Of a stretch of DNA of 64,000 bases, positions 52,561 to 62,800 are shown one piece after another; within the stretch, counting starts at the first letter, position 1, and each line of letters begins with the position of its first letter. Made by a program: the position numbers and the translations under genes. Source of the DNA: Streptomyces kronopolitis. Its GTDB lineage: Bacteria; Actinomycetota; Actinomycetes; Streptomycetales; Streptomycetaceae. The notes beneath the pieces were generated by a model, which worked only from the letters and a program-made list of their open reading frames with translations, was not told the origin of the DNA and searched no databases. The stretch covers positions 62,001 to 126,000 of the forward strand of contig NZ_BMND01000002.1 of assembly GCF_014646275.1 (NCBI RefSeq), given 5' to 3'.

Positions 52561-52589
52561 TTCTCATTCCACCGTGTCGCGCCTACTGT
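52561..52589 (+). promoter_or_regulatory. candidate promoter of the CoA-transferase operon
   Basis: TTCTCA (52561-52566) and TACTGT (52584-52589) are 17 bases apart in an AT-richer stretch, 47 bases before the CoA transferase ATG. CGAA-N10-TTCG symmetry just downstream could be part of a LysR-type site. Moderate fit only. Confidence 0.35.
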
Positions 52590-52635
52590 CGAAGTCAGAA
52601 AGATTCGCAGTACATCTACTTCTGGTGGGAGCGAC

Positions 52636-53805
52636 ATGGACGCCACGACCGAAAGCGCCGACGGCCCGTTGGACGGCGTGCGGGTGATCGATCTGTCCAC
52701 GGTGGTGATGGGTCCCTACGCGGCCCAGATCCTGGGCGACCTGGGTGCCGACGTCATCAAGATCGAGTCGCCGTCGGACACCGTACGGTCGGGCCCCTAC
52801 CGCATCACGCCCGGGATGACTCCGCTCAACCTGAACGTCAACCGCAACAAGCGCAGCGTCTCCTTGAACCTCAAGGACGAGACCGACCACGCGCGCGCCC
52901 TCGCCCTCATCGGCACCGCCGACGTGCTGATCACCAATATGCGCCCCGGCGCGCTGGCCCGGCTCGGCCTGACCCATGCCGATCTCGCCGAGCGCCACCC
53001 CGGACTGGTCTACGCCCACGCCCAGGGCTTCCGCGGCGACTCCGCCCGTGCGGGCCACGCCGCCTACGACGAAACGGTGCAGGCGTCCTCCGGCCTGGTG
53101 GACGTGGCCAACCGGGCGCTGGGCCGGCCCGTCTACCTGCCGACGATCATCGGTGACAAGGTCGCCGCGCTGACCATCGTCTATTCGGTGCTGGCCGCGC
53201 TGGTGCACCGCGACCGCACGGGGCGCGGCCAGCACATCGAAGTCCCCATGACGGACACCCTGCTCGCCTTCAACCTCGTGGAGCACCTGTCCGGCCATGT
53301 CTACGAGCCGGCCGAGGGCCCCACCGGTTTCTCCCTGTCGATGAAGCGCGGCCACCAGGCCGTCCCCACGGCCGACGGGCTCGCCTGCATCGTGCCGTAC
53401 TCCCCGCAGAACTACCGCGACTTCTTCGCCGCCGCCGGCCGCCCCGATCTGGCCGCGGACCCCCGGGTGGCGGGCCCGGCCATCGAGGACGCCGACGTCG
53501 ACCCGCTCCTGGAACTGGTGGCCCGCTCCGCACCCGCCCTGACCACCGCGCGGTGGGAGGAGGTCTGCGCCGAGCACAGCATCCCGATGGCGCCGGTGCT
53601 GGAGCTGGACCGGGCGGCCGACGACCCCTACGTCCGTGAGGGCCACCTCCTCGACCTGGTCGAGCACCCGAGCGAGGGCCCGATCCGCTCGATCGGCATC
53701 CCCGTGCGCTACTCGGCCACCCCGGGCTCCGTCCGGCGGCCGGCCCCGCTGCCCGGCCAGCACACCGATGAGGTCTTCGACGAACTGGCCGCGGTCCGCC
53801 GGTGA
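52636..53805 (+). CDS. class III (CaiB/BaiF-type) CoA transferase
   Basis: A 389-residue family III CoA transferase that would activate a carboxylic acid by moving CoA from a donor acyl-CoA. The catalytic aspartate is Asp145 in 'HAAYDETVQASSG', and 'VRVIDLSTVVMGPYAAQILGDLGADVIKIE' is the usual N-terminus. It opens a four-gene operon with a crotonase, an acetoacetate-decarboxylase-superfamily protein and a 3-hydroxyacyl dehydrogenase. AGCGAC precedes the ATG. Confidence 0.93.
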   Translation: MDATTESADGPLDGVRVIDLSTVVMGPYAAQILGDLGADVIKIESPSDTVRSGPYRITPGMTPLNLNVNRNKRSVSLNLKDETDHARALALIGTADVLITNMRPGALARLGLTHADLAERHPGLVYAHAQGFRGDSARAGHAAYDETVQASSGLVDVANRALGRPVYLPTIIGDKVAALTIVYSVLAALVHRDRTGRGQHIEVPMTDTLLAFNLVEHLSGHVYEPAEGPTGFSLSMKRGHQAVPTADGLACIVPYSPQNYRDFFAAAGRPDLAADPRVAGPAIEDADVDPLLELVARSAPALTTARWEEVCAEHSIPMAPVLELDRAADDPYVREGHLLDLVEHPSEGPIRSIGIPVRYSATPGSVRRPAPLPGQHTDEVFDELAAVRR

Positions 53806-53857
53806 CGGCCGTACACCCCGCCGCCCCCGCACACCCCTGACCCCGAAGGGCCCGCAC

Positions 53858-54664
53858 ATGACCGCCGCACCCGACACCACCCCCGCCCCTCGCCCCGACA
53901 CCTCCCGCGTCGTCCGCACCGAGCGGATCGGCACGACGCTCCTCATCACCCTCGACCGGCCCCGCGCCCGGAACACCGTCAACGCCGCCATGGCGGCCCA
54001 ACTCGCCGCCTCGGTCGATGAATTGGAGGATGATCCCGCGCTGCGGGTCGGCGTGCTGACCGGGGCCGAGGGCACGTTCAGCGCCGGGATGGACCTCAAG
54101 GCCGCGCTGTCCGGTGAATCGCCGGAGATACCGGGCCGCGGGTTCGGCGGGCTGACCGAGACCGTGACGGCCAAGCCGCTGATCGCCGCCGTCGAGGGCT
54201 GGGCCATGGGCGGCGGCTTCGAACTCGCCCTGGCCTGCGACCTGATCGTGGCCGCCGCCGATGCCCGGTTCGGCCTGCCGGAGGTCAAGCGCGGCCTCGT
54301 CGCGGCCGGCGGCGGGGCGATCCGGCTGCCCAAGCGGATCCCGTACCACCTGGCCATGGAGCTGCTGCTGACCGGGGAGCCGATGTCCGGCGAGCGGGCC
54401 GGCCAGCTGGGGATCGCGGGCCGGGTCGTCGCGGCCGGTGAGGCCGTCGCCACGGCACTCGAGTGGGCCGCGCGGCTCGCGGCGAACGCCCCGCTCGCGC
54501 TCGCCGCCGTGAAGCAGATCGTGCACGCCGCCGACGGCTCGCCCGAGCCGGCCGCCTTCGCCGCCCAGCGCCGTCGGACGGCGGCCCTCGCCGCCTCCGC
54601 CGACGTACGGGAAGGCATGACGGCCTTCGCCGAGCGCCGCGCCCCCGTCTGGCAGGGAAAGTAA
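53858..54664 (+). CDS. enoyl-CoA hydratase/isomerase family (crotonase)
   Basis: A 268-residue crotonase. The oxyanion hole motifs 'GTFSAGMDLKA' and 'AVEGWAMGGGFELALACD' are clear, and Glu in 'FGLPEVKRGLVA' is a likely catalytic acid. It would hydrate or isomerise a CoA-bound enoyl group, fitting after the CoA transferase. It lies 52 bases after it and 12 bases before the next gene. Confidence 0.92.
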   Translation: MTAAPDTTPAPRPDTSRVVRTERIGTTLLITLDRPRARNTVNAAMAAQLAASVDELEDDPALRVGVLTGAEGTFSAGMDLKAALSGESPEIPGRGFGGLTETVTAKPLIAAVEGWAMGGGFELALACDLIVAAADARFGLPEVKRGLVAAGGGAIRLPKRIPYHLAMELLLTGEPMSGERAGQLGIAGRVVAAGEAVATALEWAARLAANAPLALAAVKQIVHAADGSPEPAAFAAQRRRTAALAASADVREGMTAFAERRAPVWQGK

Positions 54665-54676
54665 GGAGAGCAGCTC

Positions 54677-55414
54677 ATGCAGCAGCACGACGTCGTCCGG
54701 CACCACGCCACCCCGCTGGGGAACCCGGCGTATCCCCCCGTCAACCCGCGCTTCACCGACCGCGAGTACCTCAACATCGTCTACCGCACCGACTACGACG
54801 CGCTGCGCGCGGTGGTCCCCGAGCCGCTGGAGATCGACGAGCCGCTGGTCCGCTTCGAGGTGATGCGGATGGGCGATGTCTCCGGGTACGGGCCCTACAC
54901 CGAGTCCGGCCAGGCCATCCCGGTCCGCTACGAGGGCGAGCGCGGCGAGTACCTGCACGCCATGTACCTCGACAACTTCCCCGCCACGGTCTCCGGGCGC
55001 GAGGCGAGCGCCTATCCGAAGACCGCCGGATCACCCGCCCTGTACGTGGACCACGGCGCGCTCGTAGGCGTCCTCGACCACGGCTCGGTCCGGGTGGCGA
55101 CCGCCACCATGGGCTACAAGCACCACGAGCTGGACCCCGAGGAGGCGGCCGCGCAGATCACCGTGCCGACCTACCTGCTCAAGCTGGTGCCGGGCTACGA
55201 CGGGGCGCCCCAGGTGGCCCAGTTGGTGCGCACCCGGATCACCGACGTGGTCGTCAAGGGCGCCTGGACCGGCCCCGCCCGGCTGCAGCTGTGCGCGCAC
55301 GCCCTCGCCCCGATGGCCGATCTGCCGGTGCGCGAGATCGTCTCCGCCAGCCACCTCCTCACCGACCTCACCCTGGCGCCGGTCACGCCGGTGCACGACT
55401 ACCTCGCCCACTGA
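54677..55414 (+). CDS. acetoacetate decarboxylase superfamily protein lacking the second active-site lysine
   Basis: A 245-residue protein of the acetoacetate decarboxylase fold. The Schiff-base lysine aligns exactly at Lys115 in 'REASAYPKTAG', the same number as in the clostridial enzyme. Clostridial ADC has a second lysine at 116 that lowers the pKa of Lys115; here it is Thr116. Superfamily members without that pair can be aldolase-dehydratases or other Schiff-base enzymes rather than decarboxylases. Operon position between a crotonase and a 3-hydroxyacyl dehydrogenase suggests it handles a 3-oxo acid. AGGAGAGC precedes the ATG. Confidence 0.85.
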   Translation: MQQHDVVRHHATPLGNPAYPPVNPRFTDREYLNIVYRTDYDALRAVVPEPLEIDEPLVRFEVMRMGDVSGYGPYTESGQAIPVRYEGERGEYLHAMYLDNFPATVSGREASAYPKTAGSPALYVDHGALVGVLDHGSVRVATATMGYKHHELDPEEAAAQITVPTYLLKLVPGYDGAPQVAQLVRTRITDVVVKGAWTGPARLQLCAHALAPMADLPVREIVSASHLLTDLTLAPVTPVHDYLAH

Positions 55415-55440
55415 CCCGCGTACGGAAGGAAGCCCCTGCC

Positions 55441-56379
55441 ATGAGCACGCCCTACTCCACCGTGGCGGTGGTCGGCGCCGGCACCATCGGACTCTCGTGG
55501 ACCGCCCTGTTCGCCGGGCACGGACTGCGGGTGCACGTCACCGACCCGCGCCCCGATCTCGCCGAGGCCGTCGCCTCGGCACTGGCGGACGCCGCCCCGC
55601 AGCTCGCCCGGCAGGGCCTGGACACCGAAGGCCTCGCCGACCGGGTCCACCTCGCCGACGGCGTCCCCGAGGCCGTGCGCGACGCCGATGTGGTGCAGGA
55701 GAGCGGCCCGGAGGACACCGGGTTCAAGCGCGCGCTCTTCACCACCCTGATCCGCGAAGCGCCCTCCCACGCCCTCCTGTTGAGCTCCTCCTCCGCCATC
55801 CCCGCCAGCGACTTCACCGACGGCCTCGACGACGCCGCACGGATCCTGGTCGGCCACCCGTTCAACCCGCCGCACCTCGTCCCGCTGGTGGAGGTGGTGC
55901 CCGGCCGGCGCACCGGCGCCGACGCCGTCAGCCGGGCGGTGGACTTCTACCGCTCGGTCGGCCGGGTCCCGGTGGTGGAGCGCAAGGAGATCCCCGGCTT
56001 CGTCGGCAACCGCCTGCAGAACGCGCTGAGCCGCGAGGCGATCCACCTGGTCGAGCAGGGCGTGGTCAGCCCGTCGGAACTCGACGCGATCATGGTGAAC
56101 TCGCTCGGTCTGCGCTGGTCGGTGGTGGGGCCCTTCCTCGGCGCCCACCTGGGCGGCGGCCCCGGTGGCTACCGGCACATGGCCGAGCACATCGGCCCGT
56201 CGATGCGGGAGATGTGGGACTCCCTCGGCCGCCCGGAGGGAGGCCCCGAGCAGACCGAACGGCTCATCGGGGCCGTCGAGGACGCCTACGGCTCGCGCTC
56301 CTACCGCGACCTCGGCCGGGAGCGGGACCGCAAGCAGCTCGCCGTCCTCGCCGCCCTCCGGGAGACCTCGGCGCCCTGA
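55441..56379 (+). CDS. NAD-dependent 3-hydroxyacyl-CoA/3-hydroxyacid dehydrogenase (carnitine-dehydrogenase-like)
   Basis: A 312-residue short-form 3-hydroxyacyl dehydrogenase with the NAD-binding 'VAVVGAGTIGLSW', the catalytic His in 'ILVGHPFNPPHLVPLVEVV', and 'EIPGFVGNRLQNAL'. The length fits the carnitine/gulonate/lambda-crystallin-type subgroup that acts on free 3-hydroxy acids as well as CoA esters. Last gene of the operon, ended by a hairpin. Carnitine dehydrogenases often come with a hot-dog thioesterase, which is present 4 kb upstream. Confidence 0.9.
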   Translation: MSTPYSTVAVVGAGTIGLSWTALFAGHGLRVHVTDPRPDLAEAVASALADAAPQLARQGLDTEGLADRVHLADGVPEAVRDADVVQESGPEDTGFKRALFTTLIREAPSHALLLSSSSAIPASDFTDGLDDAARILVGHPFNPPHLVPLVEVVPGRRTGADAVSRAVDFYRSVGRVPVVERKEIPGFVGNRLQNALSREAIHLVEQGVVSPSELDAIMVNSLGLRWSVVGPFLGAHLGGGPGGYRHMAEHIGPSMREMWDSLGRPEGGPEQTERLIGAVEDAYGSRSYRDLGRERDRKQLAVLAALRETSAP

Positions 56380-56403
56380 CCGCCGGGGGAGCGAGGGGAA
56401 GCG

Positions 56404-56438
56404 GTTATCGGCCACCCCTGGGGCCGGTGGGCGATAAC
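56404..56438. terminator. hairpin terminator of the CoA-transferase operon
   Basis: GTTATCG (56404-56410) pairs with CGATAAC (56432-56438); the stem continues through CCACC/GGTGG after one mismatch. It lies 25 bases past the dehydrogenase stop. Confidence 0.7.
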
Positions 56439-56738
56439 GGGCCGGTGGGGATCGCGGGGCCCGGGGGCGCCGGTGTGACGGCGTGTGGGCAGCGGCCTTG
56501 TGCCGCACCGCAGTGGGGAAGCGGCGGGCCGGGCGGGGAGCGGCCCTGCTCGACGGGGCGGTGCACCGGGTCCGGTGCGGCCGGACGCCCGGCGCGGCGG
56601 TGCACCTCGGAGCGCGGAAGGCGGCCGCCACGGCGGGCCGACCGGGCGCCCCGGTGACCTTGGCGGAATCAACTACCGCCTGGCGCAGATGCGTTGACAG
56701 TGCAGGGGGGTGGCCCCACGATGCAACGCGGCAAGCGG

Positions 56739-56754
56739 GCTACCACTCGGTAGC
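56739..56754. promoter_or_regulatory. inverted repeat GCTACC-ACTC-GGTAGC before the synthase gene
   Basis: Perfect 6-base arms lie 51 bases before the synthase start. A TTGACA at 56694-56699 upstream could be the -35 of the same promoter, with a poor -10. The layout suits a TetR-type operator. The rest of the 426-base gap (56380-56805) has no credible gene. Confidence 0.5.
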
Positions 56755-56805
56755 GCAGGTGGCAGTGGTCAGCGTGTACGCCCCCCTCCGGCAGAAGGAG
56801 CGCCC

Positions 56806-59800
56806 GTGGTCCCCCCGCCCCCGTTCCCCGGCACCCCCCGCCCCCGATCGTCCGCCCCCGCCGGACCTCCGCCCGAGGTCTGCGCACGGGATCTCGTCGT
56901 CGTGCTCTCGCCCTTCGAGGAGCCCGGCGAACGGATCGTCGTGGCGGCCGCCCGCGCGGGCGCGCTCGGCCTGCTGGACCTCGGCCGGGACGCCGACGCG
57001 GCGCGCACGGCGCTGGCCCGCACCGGACCGCTGCCCCACGGCGTGCGCATCCCGGTGGGCTGCCCCTGCACCCCCGGCGATCTGCCCGACACCGTCGACA
57101 CCGTGCTGCTCGCCGATCCGCGGGCCTACGCCGCCCCCGCCCCGCGCGGCGGCCGGCCCGCCGAGGCCGCGGTACCCGGCCCGCGGGAGTGGGCCGACGG
57201 CGGACGCCGCCGGGTATGGGCCGAGGTCACCACCCCCGAGGAAGCCGCCGCGGCATGCGCCGCCGGCGTCACCGCGCTGGTCGCCCGCGGCCACGAGTCG
57301 GGCGGCCGGGTGGGCGAACTCACCACCTGTGTGCTGCTCCAGCGGATCCTGGCCGACCCGTCCGTGACCGTCCCCGTCGTCGCCGCCGGCGGCATCGGTG
57401 TGCACAGCGCCGCCGCGGCCGTCGCCGGCGGGGCCGCCGGGGTGCTGCTCGACTCCCAGCTCGCGCTCACCACCGAGGGCGCGGACCGGCTGCCCCGGGC
57501 GGTGGCCGCCGCGCTCCGCGCCATGGACGGCAGCGAGACCACGCTCCTGGCCGGCCACCGGGTCCTGCGGCGGCCCGACTTCGCCCCGCCCGGCGCCGAC
57601 CCGGCCGATCGCGCGGGCGGCGCGCCCGATGCCGTCCAGGACATGGAACCCGCCCGCCTCACCGGTCTCCTCGGCACCCGTGATCTGTCCGTCCAGCTGC
57701 TCCCCGTCGGCCAGGACGGCGCGTTCGCCGCCCGGCTCGCCGCGCGCCACCACACCACCGCCGGCATCGTGCAGGCCGTCCGCGCCGCCCTCACCGACCA
57801 CCTCACCGCGGCCGCCCGCACCCGCCCGCTGGACCGCCGCCCCGGCGCCCGCCATCTCCCCGTCGCCCAGGGGCCGATGACCCGGGTCAGCGACGGGGCC
57901 GCCTTCGCCGCCGCCGTGGCCGCCGAGGGCGGGCTGCCCTTTCTCGCCCTGGCCGTCATGGACGGCGACCAGGTGCGCCGGCTGCTGGCCGAGACCGCCG
58001 AGCGGCTGGGCGAGCGGCCCTGGGGCGTCGGCCTGCTCGGCTTCGCCCCGCCCGCGCTGCGCACCGAACAGCTCGCCGCGGTGGCCGAGTTCGCCCCCGA
58101 GTACGCGCTGATCGCCGGCGGCCGGCCCGCCCAGGCCGCGCCCCTCGAAGCGGCCGGCACCCGCACCTATCTGCACGTCCCGGCGCCCGGCCTGCTGACC
58201 CGCTACCTCGCCGAGGGCGCCCGCCGATTCGTCTTCGAAGGGCAGGAGTGCGGGGGCCACATCGGCCCCCGGGCCAGCTTCCCGCTGTGGGACGAGCAGA
58301 TCGAGCGGCTGTTGGAGCACGCCCGGGCGCACGGCGGCAGCGCGGAGGAACTGGACGTGCTCTTCGCGGGCGGCATCCACGACGCCCGCTCGGCGGCCAT
58401 GGCCATGGCGGCGGCCGCCCCGCTCGCCGCACGCGGCGCCACCCTCGGGGTCCTGATGGGCACCGCCTACCTCTTCACCCAGGAGGCCGTGGCCACCGGC
58501 GCCGTCGTCCCCGGCTTCCAGCAGACCGCCCTGGCCTGCGACCGGACCGTCCTGCTGCGCACCGCGCCGGGCCACGCCACCCGCTGCGCCGACACCGCCT
58601 ACGCCGGCGAATTCGCGGCGGCCGCCCGCCGGCTGGCCGCGGACGGCACCGACCCGCGGGCCCGCTGGGAGGAGCTGGAGCGGCGCAACCTCGGCCGGCT
58701 GCGGCTGGCGAGCAAGGGCCTGCGGCACACCGACGGCGGGCGCCCGGCGGCGGTGGCGGAGCCGGAACAGCGCCGGGAGGGCCTGTACATGCTGGGCCAG
58801 GCCGCCACCACCCGCAGCGCCACCACCACCGTCGCCGCGCTGCACACCGATGTGACCGACGGCGCCACCGCCCTGCTCGCCGCGCGCGCCCGGCGGTTCC
58901 GGCCGCCCGCCGCGGCACCGGGCCCCGAGGCGGCGCCGCTGGACATCGCCATCGTCGGCATGGCCTGCTGCTTCCCGGGCGCCGCCGACACCGCCCGCTA
59001 CTGGTCCAACGTCGTCCACGGCGTCGACTCCGTCACCGAGGTGCCCGCCGGGCGCTGGGACGCCGCCACCTACCACGACCCGGACCCCGCGCGGGCGGGC
59101 GAGCGCACCCCCTCGCGCTGGGGCGGCTTCCTGCCCCCGATCCCCTTCGACGCCCTCGCGCACGGCATCCCCCCGGCCTCCCTCACCGCCGTCGAACCGG
59201 TGCAGCTGCTCGCCCTCGACGCCGCGGCCAAGGCCCTGGCGGACGCCGGATACGCCGAGCGGGACTTCGACCGCGCCCGCACCGCCGTCGTCTTCGGCGC
59301 CGAGGCGGGCACCGAACTCGCCGGCGCCTACGGGCTGCGCGCGCTGCACCCCGGCTACCTCGGCGCACTGCCGCCCGCCCTCGACGCCGAACTGCCGCGC
59401 CTGACCGAGGACTCCTTCCCCGGCGTGCTCGCCAACGTCATCGCCGGCCGGATCGCCGGCCGACTCGACCTGGGCGGCGCCAACTGCACCGTGGACGCCG
59501 CGTGCGCCTCCTCGCTCGCCGCGCTCGACCTGGCCTGCCGGCAACTGCGCGACCACGACGCCGACATGGTCCTGTGCGGTGGCGCCGATGTGCACAACGG
59601 CATCAACGACTACCTGATGTTCGCCTCCGTCCGTGCCCTGTCGCCCACCGGCCGCTGCCGCCCCTTCGACGCCGCGGCCGACGGGATCGCGCTCGGCGAG
59701 GGCGTCGGCGCGCTGGTGCTGCGGCGCCTCGCGGACGCCGAGCGGGACGGCGACCGGATCTACGCCGTCGTCAAGGCGGTCGGCACCTCCAGCGACGGGC

Positions 59801-62800
59801 GCTCCCTCGGCCTCACCGCCCCCCGGCCCGAGGGGCAGCGGCGCGCCCTGGAACGTGCCTACCGGCGCGCCGGGATCAGCCCCGCGCAGGTGGGCCTGCT
59901 CGAAGCCCACGGCACCGGGACCGTCGTCGGCGACACCACCGAACTCGGCGTCCTCACCGAGGTGTTCGACGAGGCGGGCGCGGAGCCCGGCAGCTGCGCG
60001 CTGGGTTCGGTCAAATCGCAGATCGGGCACACCAAATGCGCGGCCGGCCTGGCCGGACTCATCAAGGCCGCCCGCGCCGTGCACACCGGCGTGCGGCCGC
60101 CGACCCTGCATCTGACCCGCCCGGCCGCGGACGACGCCGCGGCCGCCGGCCCCTTCCGCTTCGACACCCGCGGCGCCCGCCCCTGGCCCGTCCCCGCCGA
60201 GCGGCGCATCGCCGCCGTGAGCGCCTTCGGCTTCGGCGGCACCAACTACCACGCCGTGCTGGCCGGTTACGCGGGGGCGCCGGAGCCCGCCCACGCCCTG
60301 GAGGAGTGGCCCGCCGAACTCTTCTGCTTCCGCGGGGCCGACCGCGCCGCCGCCGTACGGGCCGTGGAGCGCCTCGCCGCGCGGCTGGCCGCCAACGACG
60401 CCGCCGGGCGGCCGTGGCCGCTGCGCGACCTGGCCGCCGAGACCGCCGCGGCGCCGGGGCCGGTGCAGCTCTGCGTGATCGCCGAGGACCTCGACGACCT
60501 CGCCGGAAAGCTGGCGGCGGCCCGCGCGTGCACCGCCGCCGACGGGGTCCACCCGCGCCCCCGCGACGCCGACCCCGGTCAGGTCGCGTTCCTCTTCCCC
60601 GGCCAGGGCAGCCAGCGCACCGGCATGCTGGCCGAGCTGTTCACCGCCTTCCCCGCGCTGCGCGCCCTCCTGGACGGTGCCGACCCGCAGTGGACCGCGG
60701 CCATGTTCCCGCCCGCCGCCTTCACCCTCGAGCAGCGGACCGCGCAGCAGGCGGCCCTCACCGACACCCGCGTCGCCCAGCCGGCCCTCGGCCTCGCCTC
60801 CGCCGCCGCGTTCCGGCTGCTCACCGCCCTCGGGGTGCGCCCCGACTGCACGGCCGGGCACTCCTACGGCGAGCTGACCGCCCTGTGGGCGGCCGGCGCC
60901 TTCGACACCGAGGCGCTGCTGCGGCTCAGTGCCCGCCGCGCCGAGGCGATCCTCACGGCCGCCGGGGACGACCCCGGGGCGATGGCCGCCGTGGTGGCCA
61001 CACCGGACCGGGTGGCTGCGCTGACCGGCGTAACCGGCGCCACCGATGCCACCGGTGTCGTCGTCGCCAACCACAACGCCCCCGCCCAGAGCGTGATCTC
61101 GGGCCCCACGGACGCCGTGGACAGCGCCGTGGCGGCCCTGCGCGCGGCGGGGGTCGACGCCCGGCGGCTGCCGGTCGCCTGCGCCTTCCACAGTCCGCAG
61201 CTCGCCACCGCCCGCGAGACCCTCGCGGCCGCACTGGACGCCACCGAGGTCCGCGCGCCCGCCGTCCCCGTCTGGTCCGGCGCCACCGCCCGCCGCTACG
61301 ACCGCACCCCGGCCGCGCTGCGCGGCACCCTGGCGGACCAGGTCGCCGCGCCGGTGCGCTTCGTGGACCAGATCGAGGACATGTACGCCGCCGGGGTGCG
61401 CACCTTCGTGGAGGCCGGTCCCGGGCGGGTCCTGACGGGGCTCGTCGGACAGATCCTGGGCGACCGCCCGCACACCGCCGTGCCGTTGGACGTACCGGGC
61501 GAGTCCGCGCTGGCCCGGCTGCCGCACGTCCTGGCCCGGCTCGCCGCTGCCGGGGTCCCCTTCGACCCGGAGGCCCTGTTCCACGGGCGTACCCGGATCC
61601 TGCCCGAGGCCGCGCCGCGCCGCCCGGGATGGCTGGTGGACGGGCATCTGGTCCGCACCGCCGACGGCGCCTGCCTGCCGGGCGGGCTGCGCCCGGCACG
61701 GCGGGTCGACACCGCGCAGGCCGGTCCGTCCGCGGCGCACGCGCCGGACGCGGCGGCCGGCGGCCCCGCCCCGCAGGACGCGGTGCTGGAGTACCTGCGG
61801 ACCACCCGGGAGCTGGTCGCCGCCCAACGGGATGTCGTACTGCGGTACTTGGGGGAGGGCGCGGGGGCAGCATCGGCGGACGGGGTCCTTGCGCCGTACC
61901 CCGCACCGGCCCGTGAGGACTCCCGCGCCGAGGCCCCCGCCGTACCCGTGGCGGCGCCCGCCGTCCCCGCGCCCTCGCCCGCCGGGCCCGAGTGGCTGAG
62001 CCCCGAGCAACTCCTCGACACCGTACGGGAGATCATCCACACCCGGACCGGCTACCCGCGCGAGATGCTGGACGCCGGGCTCGACCTGGAGGCCGACCTC
62101 TCGGTGGACTCCATCAAGCGGGTGGAGATCATTGGTGCGCTGGCCGACCGGATCGGACTCCCGCAGGACGCCGACGGGGCCACCGAGTCGGCGGTGGAGC
62201 AACTCGCCCGGGTCAAGACCATCAGCGGCATCGTCGACTGGATCGCGGCCGCCCGCCCCGAGCCCGCACCGGCCCCCTCCGCACCGGCCCCCGCTCCCGC
62301 CGCCCCCGCACCGCTGACCCCCGGCCCGGCCGGACCGGACGAACCCGGCGGCGGCCCGGGCCCGTTGCCCCCGACCCGCTCCCTCGTCCGGGCCGTCCCC
62401 CTCGGCCCGCCCGCCGGCCGCCCGCCCGCCGAGGTCGTGGCCGGGCTCGACTTCGCCGTGGTCGAGGACGGCCAAGGGGTGGCGGTGGCGCTCACCGCCC
62501 TCCTGGAGAGCCACGGCGCACGGGTGCGCACCGTCCCCGCCGAGCGGCTGGCCGCGCTCATCGCCGACGGGGTGGACGGGGTCGTGGACCTCAGCGCGCT
62601 GCGGGCGGGCCGCGGGGCCGTGCTGCCCGGCCGGTTCGCCGCCCTGCGCGGCGCGCTGACCGGCGGCTGTGGCCGGCTGCTGCTGGCCACCGCGGCCGGC
62701 GGCACCTTCGGCCTGGACGCCGCCGGGGACCTCCCCGACCCGCTGCCCGGCGCCGGGCTGCGCGGCTTCGCCCGCACCGCCGCCCTCGAATACCCCGACA

